From JBEKTY01 sp049515555 (GTDB lineage: Bacteria > Planctomycetota > Planctomycetia > Pirellulales > Thermoguttaceae), in contig JBEKTY010000006.1 of the NCBI GenBank assembly GCA_049515555.1, positions 1-64,000 of the forward strand: 64,000 nt of DNA, read 5' to 3'. Within the stretch, counting starts at the first letter, position 1. Every line of letters begins with the position of its first letter. The notes under the pieces were generated by a model. That model did no database searches. It was given only the letters and a program-made list of their open reading frames with translations, and was not told where the DNA came from. Positions 1 through 13,369 of this stretch are shown here, one piece after another. The translations under genes and the position numbers were made by a program.

Positions 1-3
1 CGC

Positions 4-57
4 AGCGAGCCCCACCATCAGAGGGTTTGGTGGGGCTCGCTGCGCTCGACCCACCCT
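4..57. repeat. Inverted repeat of the GTGGGGCTCGCTGCG family
   Basis: The stretch carries GCAGCGAGCCCCACC followed after a short loop by GGTGGGGCTCGCTGC, forming a near-perfect hairpin. Related copies lie near 36.08-36.20 kb and 61.22-61.28 kb. The rest of the first 290 bases has no convincing gene. It may be a mobile or remodelled intergenic repeat. Confidence 0.7.
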
Positions 58-292
58 GCAAGCTCCCCGCGTCACCGCGTCTCCCCATCGGGCGCGTCAC
101 TCCGAACAACGCAGCTTTCCCTCACCCGCGTGCCCCTCTCCCGGAGGGAGATGGGAGATCGGTCGGCACAATGGGTGGGCCTGGCGTAGGCTCGGCACCT
201 GTGACAAATGCAACCTATCCTTTGTAAGGCAGACCGCGCCCCAAACCGAAAGGGGGGCCCGTGCAAAACCGCAAGGATTCATAGGATCGCCG

Positions 293-1780
293 ATGTCCAT
301 CGAAGCGGAAAGGTCGCTTGCTCAGGCCGAGCACCGCGCGGAACAGACGTTCTTCGCCGGCAGTCTCACGGTCTCGTTGCTGCTCCTGGCCCTGCTGGCC
401 GAGCCGTTCCTTTCCGCCCAGGCGGGTCCCGGCCAAGGCGGCGGCGGACTGGCGGCGCGGGTGGCCCTGGGTTGGCAGTATTTGGCCGGCTATCCGCTGG
501 CGCTGGCGGGCATGTACTGGTTCCTCCGCCGCCGGCTGGCACGCCGCGATGCCGCCATGGTGGGCAGCTTCGCCTTTACCTTCTCGAGTTTCAACCTGCT
601 GCACTTCGACCAGCCGGACGCCATGGCCGCCGTCGCACACCTGCCGTGGCTTTTGGCAATTATCGACGTGATCATGGTCGACGGGCGGTGGGGGAAAGTG
701 GCCGCCGCCCAGGCCGGCCTCCTGCTGCTCAGCGCCTCGCAGCTCCTGCTGGGAGGCTGGCAGTACATGCCCTTCTCGCTGCTGGCCGAGGCGGGCTATA
801 CCTTCTTCCTCATGCTCACCCGCCGGCGTGCCCCGCGCAACGGCTGCGAGACAATCAAACTCTGCCGGCAGTGCGTCGGCTGCGGCCACAGTTCCTGCGG
901 GCGGGTGATCCTCGCCAAGGGCCTGGGCCTGTCGTTGGCCCTCCTGCTGCCGTCGGCGCGTGAGGCCGCCTGGGCCGGCGTAGCGTCGGCCGCCGCGGAC
1001 TGCCTGCCGCATGCCGGCTCGCTCCACCCGATCAACCTCATCCAGCTCGTGGCCCCCTACCTGTCGATCGATCGCGGCTTCCAGGGCGACGTCCGCGACG
1101 TGAGCCTGTACGTGGGCGCGGTCCCGCTGATGCTGGTTGTGTGGCTGCTCATGCGGCGCCGGGAGCTGCACTCGATGCGCCGCCTGGCCCAGGCGGCGGG
1201 CGGACTGGCGGTGGCGGCCCTGATCCTGGCCGCCGGCGATTACAACCCCTTGGTCCGCCTGGAGCGCAGCCTGCCGGGCGCCGAGTGGCTCCGCTTCCCC
1301 TGCCGCTTCATCATGCTCTTCCAGTTCGCCGTGGCCGTGCTGGCCGCGATCGGATTCCTCCTGTTGGAGCGACAATCGCGGCAGGAGCGGCCGCCGGAAC
1401 CCGCCACCCTGGAGCCCACCCAGGAGGGCCGCGGCGCGGCGCTCTGGAAACGCTTCGAGCCGCTGTGGGCCGTGGTCATGGTGGGCATGGCCGTGGCCCT
1501 GGTGGGCCTGATCCTCCGCAACGGCCAGGGCGTGGCCTCGGTGCCCCAGGTCATGGTCGGCCCGCTGCTGCTGGCCACCGCCGCCATCCTCGTGATCGCC
1601 GCGGCCCAGGGTGTCCGCGGGGCCTTGCTGGCCCTGGTCCTCTTCGCCGCCGCCGACCTGGGCTACTACGGCCTAAGCTGCACGCTGCCCCGGGCCCGCG
1701 AGGTCACCCACGTCGCCGCCGCCGAGGCGCCGCTGGGCCCCGCCCCCGCAGCCGAACAAAGCCCGATCCCAAATCCCTGA
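293..1780 (+). CDS. YfhO-like polytopic membrane protein, probably truncated
   Basis: The 495-residue product has many hydrophobic segments (roughly residues 22-40, 62-80, 115-135, 145-165, 240-260, 275-295, 335-355, 390-410, 420-450). The stretch with FSSFNLLHFDQPDAMA resembles YfhO-family membrane proteins of the GT-C fold, a family linked to lipid-linked sugar transfer. The N-terminus (MSIEAERSLAQAEH) is not a normal membrane start, and the large extracytoplasmic C-terminal part expected of YfhO is missing. It could therefore be a remnant or a short paralogue. A Cys-rich piece (CRQCVGCGHSSC, about residues 188-200) is odd for the family. Substrate unknown. Confidence 0.55.
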   Translation: MSIEAERSLAQAEHRAEQTFFAGSLTVSLLLLALLAEPFLSAQAGPGQGGGGLAARVALGWQYLAGYPLALAGMYWFLRRRLARRDAAMVGSFAFTFSSFNLLHFDQPDAMAAVAHLPWLLAIIDVIMVDGRWGKVAAAQAGLLLLSASQLLLGGWQYMPFSLLAEAGYTFFLMLTRRRAPRNGCETIKLCRQCVGCGHSSCGRVILAKGLGLSLALLLPSAREAAWAGVASAAADCLPHAGSLHPINLIQLVAPYLSIDRGFQGDVRDVSLYVGAVPLMLVVWLLMRRRELHSMRRLAQAAGGLAVAALILAAGDYNPLVRLERSLPGAEWLRFPCRFIMLFQFAVAVLAAIGFLLLERQSRQERPPEPATLEPTQEGRGAALWKRFEPLWAVVMVGMAVALVGLILRNGQGVASVPQVMVGPLLLATAAILVIAAAQGVRGALLALVLFAAADLGYYGLSCTLPRAREVTHVAAAEAPLGPAPAAEQSPIPNP

Positions 1781-1969
1781 CGCGGGACCCACGGGATTCC
1801 CCTGCCGTTCTCACGGAGGGGGTGATATGTTGTCGCCATTCTGCCCGAGGCCCCCAGGGCATCCAACGAGGACTCGGAGAGTATTGAAATAGGACCTACG
1901 GGACCTATGGGACCTATAGGACCTATAAGTCTTATGAGTCTCTTGGCCCTAATCGTAATCCCCAATCCG

Positions 1970-3076
1970 TCACGCGGTCGCCGGCTGCACCGGGGCCCAG
2001 CTTGCGGCCCGCCATAGTTCACAGAGCGACACGGGGGCGCGGACTACGCCGAAGCAGAAGAGCGGGGCGATCATGCTGCCCCAGTATTGATTGAACTCGT
2101 AGCCCACAATCGAGAAGGCCACTATGTACATGCATACGGTCAGGCCGATCCGCAGGCCCAGCGTGGTTCGCCAGCCGGCCAGGCCCAGCATGCCCGCCGC
2201 GAAATAGAGCACGGTGATCCACGCCGGCACCAGCAGCAGGCAGGGATTGCACTGCACCGTGGCCAGTACGAAGCGCGTGCCGCCGAACTGCACCCAGCCA
2301 CCCGGGTGGCCCAGGGCGGCGGGCGTAATCAGCCGGCTCGCCTGCCAGCAGTGCAGGGCGTAGAAGACGGCCCAAAGGGCCAGTCCCACCATCCAGAACA
2401 GCAGCTCGCGCCGGCGGCGTTGCCACAAGGCCAGTCCGGCCGCCAGCAGGCAGTAGGGCAGGGCCAGCTCGCGGAAGAAGAGTGCCCACAGCCCGGTAGC
2501 CGCGCCCAGGCACGGCCGGGCCAGGCCGTAGGCCAAGAGCGAGATCGCCAGCATCACGCCCGACCAGACCTCGGGCATAACGAACACCTCGTCGCCCACG
2601 CAGGGCAAAAGCGGCCCGACCAGGAGCAGCACCAGCGGCATGGCCCGGCGATAGACCTTGGGCTCCTCGCGGGCCGTGACCTCGAAGGCCATCAGCAGCA
2701 GCGCCAGGGCCAGGCCGCCCAGTAGCACCCTTCCCATCGCCAGGGCCGGCATTTTCGCCACCAGCCACACGGGCAGCGGCATGCGCCAGTTGAAGAGGCT
2801 GCGGGTGGGGTAATTACGGGCCACCAGCTCCTCGGCCGCTACGGCGTAGTAGTTCTCGCCGGCATGCACCCGCCGGATCTCGGCCATGTAGAGGGCGGCG
2901 TCGCCGGGCTCCGGTTTGCCCCCCCGGGTGGTCACGTTCTTCGGCGGCGGGGGCCTTACGGCCAGCCCAAACAGTACCAGGGCGACCAAGGCCGCCAGCA
3001 CCGCCCGGGCCTGCCACGGGGCCAGCCGGGCAAAGCCGCTGGCCGGGACGCGTGCCGTCTGCTCAGTACTGCTCAT
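1970..3076 (-). CDS. Polytopic membrane protein, GT-C glycosyltransferase-like
   Basis: I chose the ATG that gives MSSTEQTARVPASG. A longer reading frame exists upstream but translates the low-complexity repeat at 3.1-3.25 kb. The 368-residue product has about nine hydrophobic segments. After the first one comes a loop GDAALYMAEIRRVHAGENYY followed by FNWRMPLPVW. Acidic-loop plus FNWR/P signatures of this kind are seen in GT-C-type polyprenyl-phosphate sugar transferases of planctomycetes. That assignment is inferred from pattern, not from a close match. It would act in the inner membrane with a lipid-linked substrate. It converges with the preceding gene and diverges from the next. Confidence 0.5.
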   Translation of the reverse strand: MSSTEQTARVPASGFARLAPWQARAVLAALVALVLFGLAVRPPPPKNVTTRGGKPEPGDAALYMAEIRRVHAGENYYAVAAEELVARNYPTRSLFNWRMPLPVWLVAKMPALAMGRVLLGGLALALLLMAFEVTAREEPKVYRRAMPLVLLLVGPLLPCVGDEVFVMPEVWSGVMLAISLLAYGLARPCLGAATGLWALFFRELALPYCLLAAGLALWQRRRRELLFWMVGLALWAVFYALHCWQASRLITPAALGHPGGWVQFGGTRFVLATVQCNPCLLLVPAWITVLYFAAGMLGLAGWRTTLGLRIGLTVCMYIVAFSIVGYEFNQYWGSMIAPLFCFGVVRAPVSLCELWRAASWAPVQPATA

Positions 3077-3118
3077 AATAAAGTCTAGCTTTTCCCCGCG
3101 CGCGAGGCGTGTCCTGAA

Positions 3119-3250
3119 ACATGGAGACTGGGAGACCGGGAGATAAGGGGACATGGAGACCGGGAGACATGGTAGCCCCTTGTCCCCTTGCCCCTTGTCT
3201 CCGTGTCTGCCTGCCTCCGTGTCTCCTTGTCTCCGTGTCTCCTTGTCTTT
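3119..3250. repeat. Low-complexity GAGAC/GTCTCC repeat with inverted arms
   Basis: Purine-rich units (GGAGACCGGGAGA type) on the left half are followed by their pyrimidine complement (GTGTCTCCTTGTCTCC type) on the right, so the whole stretch can fold back. A similar block is at 28.86-28.97 kb. It lies in the divergent promoter region of the flanking genes and probably separates or controls them. Confidence 0.7.
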
Positions 3251-3332
3251 CCCAGTCCTTGAAGCGTCGGATACAATGGATTTTGCCCGCTGCGGCGGGG
3301 GTGCCACACGGACTTTTCAGGAATTCCAAGCG

Positions 3333-7667
<4,335 letters not shown>

Positions 7668-7677
7668 CGCTAACGCT

Positions 7678-7742
<65 letters not shown>

Positions 7743-7829
7743 AACGCCCGGTCCCATCTCCCGCCGGGAGAGGGTCAGGGTGAGGGAAAATGGGTGAGGA
7801 TTCTGCACCTCCAGTTGTGAGGAATAACC

Positions 7830-8972
7830 ATGCTCCGGTCCGGTTCCTGGGCCCTGCTTCCCGTACTGCTCTTGGCGCCGGTCGGCGTTAGGGCCGCCGC
7901 GGGGCCCACGGCCGCCCCGGCGGTCGCTTTCCTCAGTCTCCAGCAGGCCCGGGCCGCGATCGCCGCAGACGCCGCCTATTTCGACGAGCTCCAGGCCATG
8001 GAAATGTCGGCCAAGACCGGCGCCTTGATCGCAGGCCGGACGCTCGAGGAGCAGCGGGCCGAGTGCCGCCGCCGCTATCGGGCCGGCGCAGGGCAGTTTA
8101 CCGAGCCGGAGCAGGCTGCACTGCGGGCCTTAGTGGCCAAGATCCAGCCCGCCGTGCACGACGATTACCCGGCCTTCGCCCAAACGCCGTGGAGCTTTCT
8201 GAAGGTCGCCGACCGGATCGAGGGCGGGCTGCCCCATACCCGCGGCCCGCACATTATTCTTTCCGAAAGGGCCTGTCGGGGGCTGTGCTCGCCCGGGCCG
8301 CGGGGCTCGCCGGACAGGTCCGCCCTGGCCACGCTGCTGCACGAGCAGATGCACGTGTTCCAGCGGGCCCACCCCCAGCGGTTCGACTCTTTGTACACGC
8401 GGCAATGGAGGTTCCTGAAGGCCGACTCGATCACGGGCTGCCCCTGGCTCGTCGAGCATCACCTGGCCAATCCCGACGCCCTGGATTGCCGCTGGGTGTT
8501 CCCTATCCGGCAGCCGTGGGGCACGCGGTACATCTGGCCGCTGGTCGTCTTCGGCGACGGGCCGGGTGCGGGGGCTGGCCAAAATGCAGAGGAGACGTCG
8601 CGGCCAGTATTAAAGGGCATGCCGCAGGACTTCCAAATGCTGGCTATCGAGGTGGAGAAGACCGATGGTGGCTTTCGCGTCCGGCAGCAGTCCGACGGCC
8701 GGCCCGTGGCCGAAGACCTGCTCGGCGTGCGGCCCTATCGCGAGGTCTTTTCGCCGACGACGAACATCTATCATCCCCACGAGGCGTCGGCGGACCTGTT
8801 CGCCATGCTGGTGGTCTGGGACCATTTCGTGCCGAAAGGGGTTATCAGCGAGCAGCACAGGAAGCAATTCGACAAGCTGTTGGGTCCATTGCGGACCTGG
8901 TTCCGCGCGAACCTGGGCCTCTCCGGCGCAAAGCCCGCTGGCACTGGGCAGCCGCCTGCGATACACTATTGA
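7830..8972 (+). CDS. Exported HExxH protein, putative zinc metallopeptidase
   Basis: The 380-residue product starts with a signal peptide (MLRSGSWALLPVLLLAPVGV, then AAAG). It carries the zincin signature HEQMH at residues 171-175 within ATLLHEQMHVFQR, where His171 and His175 would bind zinc and Glu172 would activate water. A C-terminal acidic ligand is not obvious; the region HPHEASADLFAMLVVWDHF contains candidates (H, E, D). I do not recognise the family. It is probably secreted or periplasmic. The gene follows a repeat hairpin and precedes a membrane-protein gene on the same strand. Confidence 0.65.
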   Translation: MLRSGSWALLPVLLLAPVGVRAAAGPTAAPAVAFLSLQQARAAIAADAAYFDELQAMEMSAKTGALIAGRTLEEQRAECRRRYRAGAGQFTEPEQAALRALVAKIQPAVHDDYPAFAQTPWSFLKVADRIEGGLPHTRGPHIILSERACRGLCSPGPRGSPDRSALATLLHEQMHVFQRAHPQRFDSLYTRQWRFLKADSITGCPWLVEHHLANPDALDCRWVFPIRQPWGTRYIWPLVVFGDGPGAGAGQNAEETSRPVLKGMPQDFQMLAIEVEKTDGGFRVRQQSDGRPVAEDLLGVRPYREVFSPTTNIYHPHEASADLFAMLVVWDHFVPKGVISEQHRKQFDKLLGPLRTWFRANLGLSGAKPAGTGQPPAIHY

Positions 8973-9025
8973 CCGCTAGGGTCCGCGCAAGACGCAACCG
9001 TTCACGCGCCCGCGCCAAGCTAGCA

Positions 9026-9042
9026 GGCACACTCCGTGTGCC
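9026..9042. repeat. GGCACACTCCGTGTGCC palindrome
   Basis: Single palindrome of the family found in pairs at 17.31, 32.69 and 34.30 kb and inside a gene at 30.46 kb. Its GTG at 9036 is in frame with the next gene, which makes that possible start suspicious. Confidence 0.7.
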
Positions 9043-9074
9043 GTTGGCTGAAGGGAAGAAATCCGTGGCGGACG

Positions 9075-9734
9075 GTGCCCTACCCGAAAATCGTCTTCCT
9101 CTATCCGACCTTCCTGCTGGCAATCATCGCGGCGTTGGTGATGACCTTTGCCGGCGGGCTGCAGGACGGCCAGAACAAGCCGGGACAGTTCATCTCGATC
9201 CTGTTCCTGGGCCTGCTGGCCGTCAATCTGGTGATCCTGTCGTTCGATTTCCCGCGGACCACTTCCTTAACGCTGTTCTTCTTCGCCGTGGCGGTGCTGA
9301 TGGCGTGTATTCTACTGTTCAAGTTCAATCCGGAGCTGCTGCCCGTCGTGCACCGCGTGCTGGCGGCGTTTCACCCGCTGGCCAACGCGACGTTCTACTG
9401 GAGCGTGGCCGGCATCTTGGGGGCGATCTTTTGCGCCGTCCTGATCGTGGTCCGCTTCGACTATTGGGAAGTCCGGCCCAACGAGCTGCTGCACCATCAC
9501 GGGTTCCTGAGCAACCTGGAGCGGCTGTCGGCCCCCAGCCTGCGGATGGAAAAGGAGATCAACGACGTCTTCGAGTACATGCTGCTGCAATCGGGCCGGC
9601 TGATCATCCAAACGAGCGACGACCGCCGGGCGATCGTACTGGACAACGTGCCGTTCATCCGGAAGAAGGAAGAGGCCGTTACCCGCATGCTGGGCGCGCT
9701 GCAGGTCCAAGTCCGGCCGGACGACGGAAAGTAA
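9075..9734 (+). CDS. Membrane protein with bacterial PH-like domain
   Basis: I prefer the GTG at 9075 (VPYPKIVFLYPTF), because the upstream in-frame GTG at 9036 lies inside a dispersed repeat palindrome. The product of about 219 residues has four hydrophobic segments. A cytoplasmic region follows with FDYWEVRPNELLHHHGFLSN and downstream strands (LIIQTSDDRRAIVLDNVPFI), the pattern of DUF304/bPH2-type PH-like domains attached to membrane anchors. Role unknown; such domains usually occur in small membrane proteins without known enzymatic activity. Confidence 0.6.
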   Translation: MPYPKIVFLYPTFLLAIIAALVMTFAGGLQDGQNKPGQFISILFLGLLAVNLVILSFDFPRTTSLTLFFFAVAVLMACILLFKFNPELLPVVHRVLAAFHPLANATFYWSVAGILGAIFCAVLIVVRFDYWEVRPNELLHHHGFLSNLERLSAPSLRMEKEINDVFEYMLLQSGRLIIQTSDDRRAIVLDNVPFIRKKEEAVTRMLGALQVQVRPDDGK

Positions 9735-9793
9735 GGATCGGCCGGGAAGCGGCTTGGGGACTGCCCCAATTCACAGCTTGCATCTGGCATTAG

Positions 9794-9906
9794 CCGGGAT
9801 TATTCACCGGGGCTCGTAGTAACCCGATTTATCGGGTCTGGAGAGCGTAAACAGGTCAAGGACCGCATGAATGCGGTCACTACGAACGATTGGTGAATGA
9901 TCCGGG
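9794..9906. repeat. 113-bp MITE-like element with terminal inverted repeats (copy 1)
   Basis: It begins CCGGGATTATTCACC and ends GGTGAATGATCCGGG, imperfect inverted ends of about 15 bases. Inside are two small hairpins (ACCCGATTTATCGGGT and GACCGCATGAATGCGGTC). A second copy of the same length is at 61533-61645. This copy ends exactly at the stop codon of the RND permease gene. No coding capacity. Confidence 0.8.
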
Positions 9907-12900
9907 TCAGTCTCCTGGGGGCGCGTGTCGGGCGCGCTCGGACACGGCGGCCTCGGCCGAATAACGGCTGAGCCGGCGGACCACGCAGAAGAAGACCGGC
10001 GTCAGGAAGATGCCGAAGAGGGTCACGCCGATCATGCCGGCGAAGACGGCCGTGCCCAGCGTACGGCGCATCTCGGCGCCGGCCCCCTGGGCGATCACCA
10101 GGGGGAACACGCCGAGGATGAAGGCGAAGGAGGTCATGAGGATCGGCCGCAGCCGCACCTGGGCGGCCTCCAGGGCGGCGTCGAAGCGGGAGGCGCCCTC
10201 CTGCTGCCGGTCGCGGGCGAACTCGACGATCAGGATGGCGTTCTTGGCCGCCAGGCCCACCAGCACCACGAACCCCACCTGCACGAAGATGTTGACGTCC
10301 ATCCGCGCCAGGGCGATGCCCGCCAGCGCGCTGGAGAGGCACATGGGCACCACCAGGATCACCGCCAAGGGCAGCGACCAGCTTTCGTACAAGCCCGCCA
10401 GCACGAAGAAGACCAGCACCACCCCCAGCGCGAAGGCGCTGAAGGGGTTCTGCTGCAGGTCCCGGAACCGCTCGACCTTGCTGGACAGCTTCTGCAGGTA
10501 GCTCAGCTCGGTCCACTCGTAGGTCATGTTGCGCGGCAGCTCGCGGTCGGCCAGCTTTTCCATCATCGCCAGGACGTCGCCGGTGCTGACCCCCGGCAGC
10601 GAGACGCCGTTGATGGCGGCGGCCGGGAACATGTTGTAGCGGGTGATCTGGACCGGCCCGGTGGAGTCGCGGACCTCGGCCACGGCCCCCAGCGGGAGCA
10701 TGTCGCCGTCGGCGTTGCGGACCTTGAGTTGTTTAATGGTCTCGGCGTCCACGCGAAAGGGGGCGTCGGCCTGGACGTTCACCTGCCAGGTGCGGCCGAA
10801 GCGGTTGAAGTCGTTGACGTAGTAGCTGCCCAGGTAGGCTTGCAGCACGTCGAAGACGTCGGTCAGTTGCACCCCCATGGTCTTGACCTTGGTGCGGTCC
10901 ACGTCCACGTAGAGTTGGGGCGCCCGGGCGCGGAAGACGTTGAACAGGCCGACCAGGCCGGGCTGCCGGTTGCCCTGGGCGGCCAACTTGTCGGCCTGGG
11001 CCTGGAGGGCGTCGAAGTTGACGTCGCCGGTGGCTTCCACCATCAGCTTGAAGCCGCCGGCGGTGCCCAGGCCGTCCACCGCCGGCGCCCCGAAGACGTT
11101 TATGCGGGCTTCGGGGACCTCGCTCTGAAACCGTCGGCGGAGCTGGGCCGCGATCGCGTCTGCGCGTAGCGCCGGGTTCCGGCGCTCGTGGAACGGCTTG
11201 AGGGGCGCGAATATGCAGCCCAGGTTCGAGCTGACGGCGTTGAGCACGAACGACCGGCCCAGGTTCGAGATCGTATGGGCCACGCCCGGCGTCTCCCGGG
11301 CAATCTTCTCGACCTTCTCTATCACCTCCAGCGTGCGCTCCAGCGCGGCCGAGTCGGGCAACTGTATGTTGATGACCAGCCGGCCCTTGTCCTGGCTGGG
11401 GATGAACCCCGGGGGGACGCGGGTGAAGCCGAAGCCCGTCAGACCGATCAGGCCGACATACACCAGGAGCACGATCGCGCTGAGGCGGAGGCACCAGCCC
11501 ACCATCGTTCCGTAGGTCCGCGTCGCCCGGCCAAAGACCCAGTTGAAGCCCTGGAAGAAATGGCCCAGGGCCCAGTTCACGGGCCGGATCAAGAACCACC
11601 CCAGCGCCCCCCCGGCGACCGCGCCGGGGAGGAAGAGGACGAGGTACACCCCCGACGCCAGCAGGGTGTCTTTCAGACCGCCGGGCGTCGGCTGGCCACC
11701 CTCCGCCCCGGCCGGCGGGCCCAGCCGGGCGCCCAGGGTCGTCGCCAGCAGCCATACCGTCGCCAGCCCGCCCAGCAGGGCGAAGCTCCACCAGGGCAGG
11801 GCCTCCTTGCCCTGGTCGCCGTGCTGGCCGGGCTTGCGATTGGCGAAGATCCAGGCCGCCCGCGCCGGCGTCATGGTCATGGCGTTGACGGCCGAGATGA
11901 GCATCGACACCGCGATCGTCAGCGCGAACTGGCGGAAGAACTGGCCGGTGATGCCGGTGAGGAAGGCGCTGGGCAGCAGGACCGAGCTGAGCACCAGCGT
12001 GATGGCCAGGATCGGCCCGGTGATTTCGTTCATCGCCCGGATGGTGGCCTCGCGCACCGGCAGGCCCTTGTCCAGCCAGCGCTCGATGTTCTCCAGCACG
12101 ACGATGGCGTCGTCCACGACGATGCCGATGGCCAGCACCAGTCCGAACAAGGTCAGGTTGTTGAGCGAGAAACCCATCAGCTTCATGACGGCGAAGGTGC
12201 CGACCAGCGACACCGCCACGTCAATGACGGGCAGGAGCAGGGCTTTCCAGTCCTGCAGGAACAAGAGGACGACGATGGCGACCAGGATGACCGCGTCGCG
12301 CAGCGTATGGAACACCTCGCTCACGGATTCGCGGACGAAGGGCGTGGTGTCGTAGACAATGGCGTAGCGGAGCCCGACGGGGAAGCGTTTTTCCAACTCG
12401 CGCATCCGGGCCTTGACGCGGTCGGCGACGTCCAGGGCGTTCGAGCCGGGCAACTGAAAGATGGCCTGGCCCACCGACGGCTTGCCGTCCATCGTCAGGC
12501 TCTGGTCCTGGCTCTTGGCCCCCAGCTCAGTGCGGGCCACGTCCTTGAGGTAGGTGACCTCGCCGTCCGTGCCGGTCTTGAGGATGATGTCGGCGAACTG
12601 CTCGGCCTCGACCAGCCGGCCGAGGGTGCTCATGGTGTACTGGAAGTCCTGGCCGCGGGGGACGGGCGGCTGGCCGATCTGGCCGGCCGCCACCTGCACG
12701 TTCTGCTCGCGCAAGACCCCGATTACGTCGCCGGCCGTCAGGTTCCGCGATTGCAGCTTGTGCGGGTCCAGCCACACGCGCATGCTGTAGTCTTGCCCGC
12801 CGAAGGAGAACACGTCTCCCACGCCCTCCACCCCGGCCAGCGCATCCTGGAGATGGATGGTGGCGTAATTGCTCAGGTAGAGCTGGTCGTAATACGGCCG

Positions 12901-13356
12901 GCGGGTGTCGGGATTGATCTCGGAATACAAGTTCACGATCAGCAGGATATCCGGGGACCGCTTCTTGACGGTCACGCCGATGGCCTTGACCACGTCGGGG
13001 AGCGTCGGCTGGGCGATGGCGACGCGGTTCTGCACCAGCACCTGGGCCATGTTCACGTCGGTGCCCAGCGCGAAGGTCACGTCCAGGATGTACGAGCCGT
13101 CGTTGTTGCTCTGCGACGACATGTACAACATCTTCTCGACGCCCACGACCTGCTGCTCGATCGGCGCCGCCACCGTGTCGGCGATGATCCGGGAGTTGGC
13201 CCCGGGATAGCTGGCCGTCACGCGCACGGTGGGGGGCGTGATCTCCGGGTACTGGGCGATGGGCAGGAGGGCCGCGGCGATGGCCCCCAGCAGGATGATG
13301 ACGATGGAGATCGCCCAGGCCAGGACGGGGCGGTCGATGAAGAATCTCGCCAGCAT
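9907..13356 (-). CDS. RND efflux permease, HAE1 (AcrB/MexB) family
   Basis: Inner-membrane proton-driven pump subunit that works as a trimer with a periplasmic adaptor and an outer-membrane channel. The N-terminus MLARFFIDRPVLAWAISIVI is typical. Proton-relay residues are present: Asp415 and Asp416 in GIVVDDAIVVLENIER, and Lys1038 in GLAAKNAILIVEFARDR. At 1149 residues it is about 100 longer than AcrB. The extra length lies mainly after the TM4-6 region (KPGQHGDQGKEALPWW to GFNWVFG), where two added hydrophobic stretches occur. The start is 13 bases after the adaptor gene, so the two form an operon. No TolC-like gene is in the window. Substrate cannot be inferred. Confidence 0.95.
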   Translation of the reverse strand: MLARFFIDRPVLAWAISIVIILLGAIAAALLPIAQYPEITPPTVRVTASYPGANSRIIADTVAAPIEQQVVGVEKMLYMSSQSNNDGSYILDVTFALGTDVNMAQVLVQNRVAIAQPTLPDVVKAIGVTVKKRSPDILLIVNLYSEINPDTRRPYYDQLYLSNYATIHLQDALAGVEGVGDVFSFGGQDYSMRVWLDPHKLQSRNLTAGDVIGVLREQNVQVAAGQIGQPPVPRGQDFQYTMSTLGRLVEAEQFADIILKTGTDGEVTYLKDVARTELGAKSQDQSLTMDGKPSVGQAIFQLPGSNALDVADRVKARMRELEKRFPVGLRYAIVYDTTPFVRESVSEVFHTLRDAVILVAIVVLLFLQDWKALLLPVIDVAVSLVGTFAVMKLMGFSLNNLTLFGLVLAIGIVVDDAIVVLENIERWLDKGLPVREATIRAMNEITGPILAITLVLSSVLLPSAFLTGITGQFFRQFALTIAVSMLISAVNAMTMTPARAAWIFANRKPGQHGDQGKEALPWWSFALLGGLATVWLLATTLGARLGPPAGAEGGQPTPGGLKDTLLASGVYLVLFLPGAVAGGALGWFLIRPVNWALGHFFQGFNWVFGRATRTYGTMVGWCLRLSAIVLLVYVGLIGLTGFGFTRVPPGFIPSQDKGRLVINIQLPDSAALERTLEVIEKVEKIARETPGVAHTISNLGRSFVLNAVSSNLGCIFAPLKPFHERRNPALRADAIAAQLRRRFQSEVPEARINVFGAPAVDGLGTAGGFKLMVEATGDVNFDALQAQADKLAAQGNRQPGLVGLFNVFRARAPQLYVDVDRTKVKTMGVQLTDVFDVLQAYLGSYYVNDFNRFGRTWQVNVQADAPFRVDAETIKQLKVRNADGDMLPLGAVAEVRDSTGPVQITRYNMFPAAAINGVSLPGVSTGDVLAMMEKLADRELPRNMTYEWTELSYLQKLSSKVERFRDLQQNPFSAFALGVVLVFFVLAGLYESWSLPLAVILVVPMCLSSALAGIALARMDVNIFVQVGFVVLVGLAAKNAILIVEFARDRQQEGASRFDAALEAAQVRLRPILMTSFAFILGVFPLVIAQGAGAEMRRTLGTAVFAGMIGVTLFGIFLTPVFFCVVRRLSRYSAEAAVSERARHAPPGD

Positions 13357-13369
13357 GCAGTCCTCTGGT

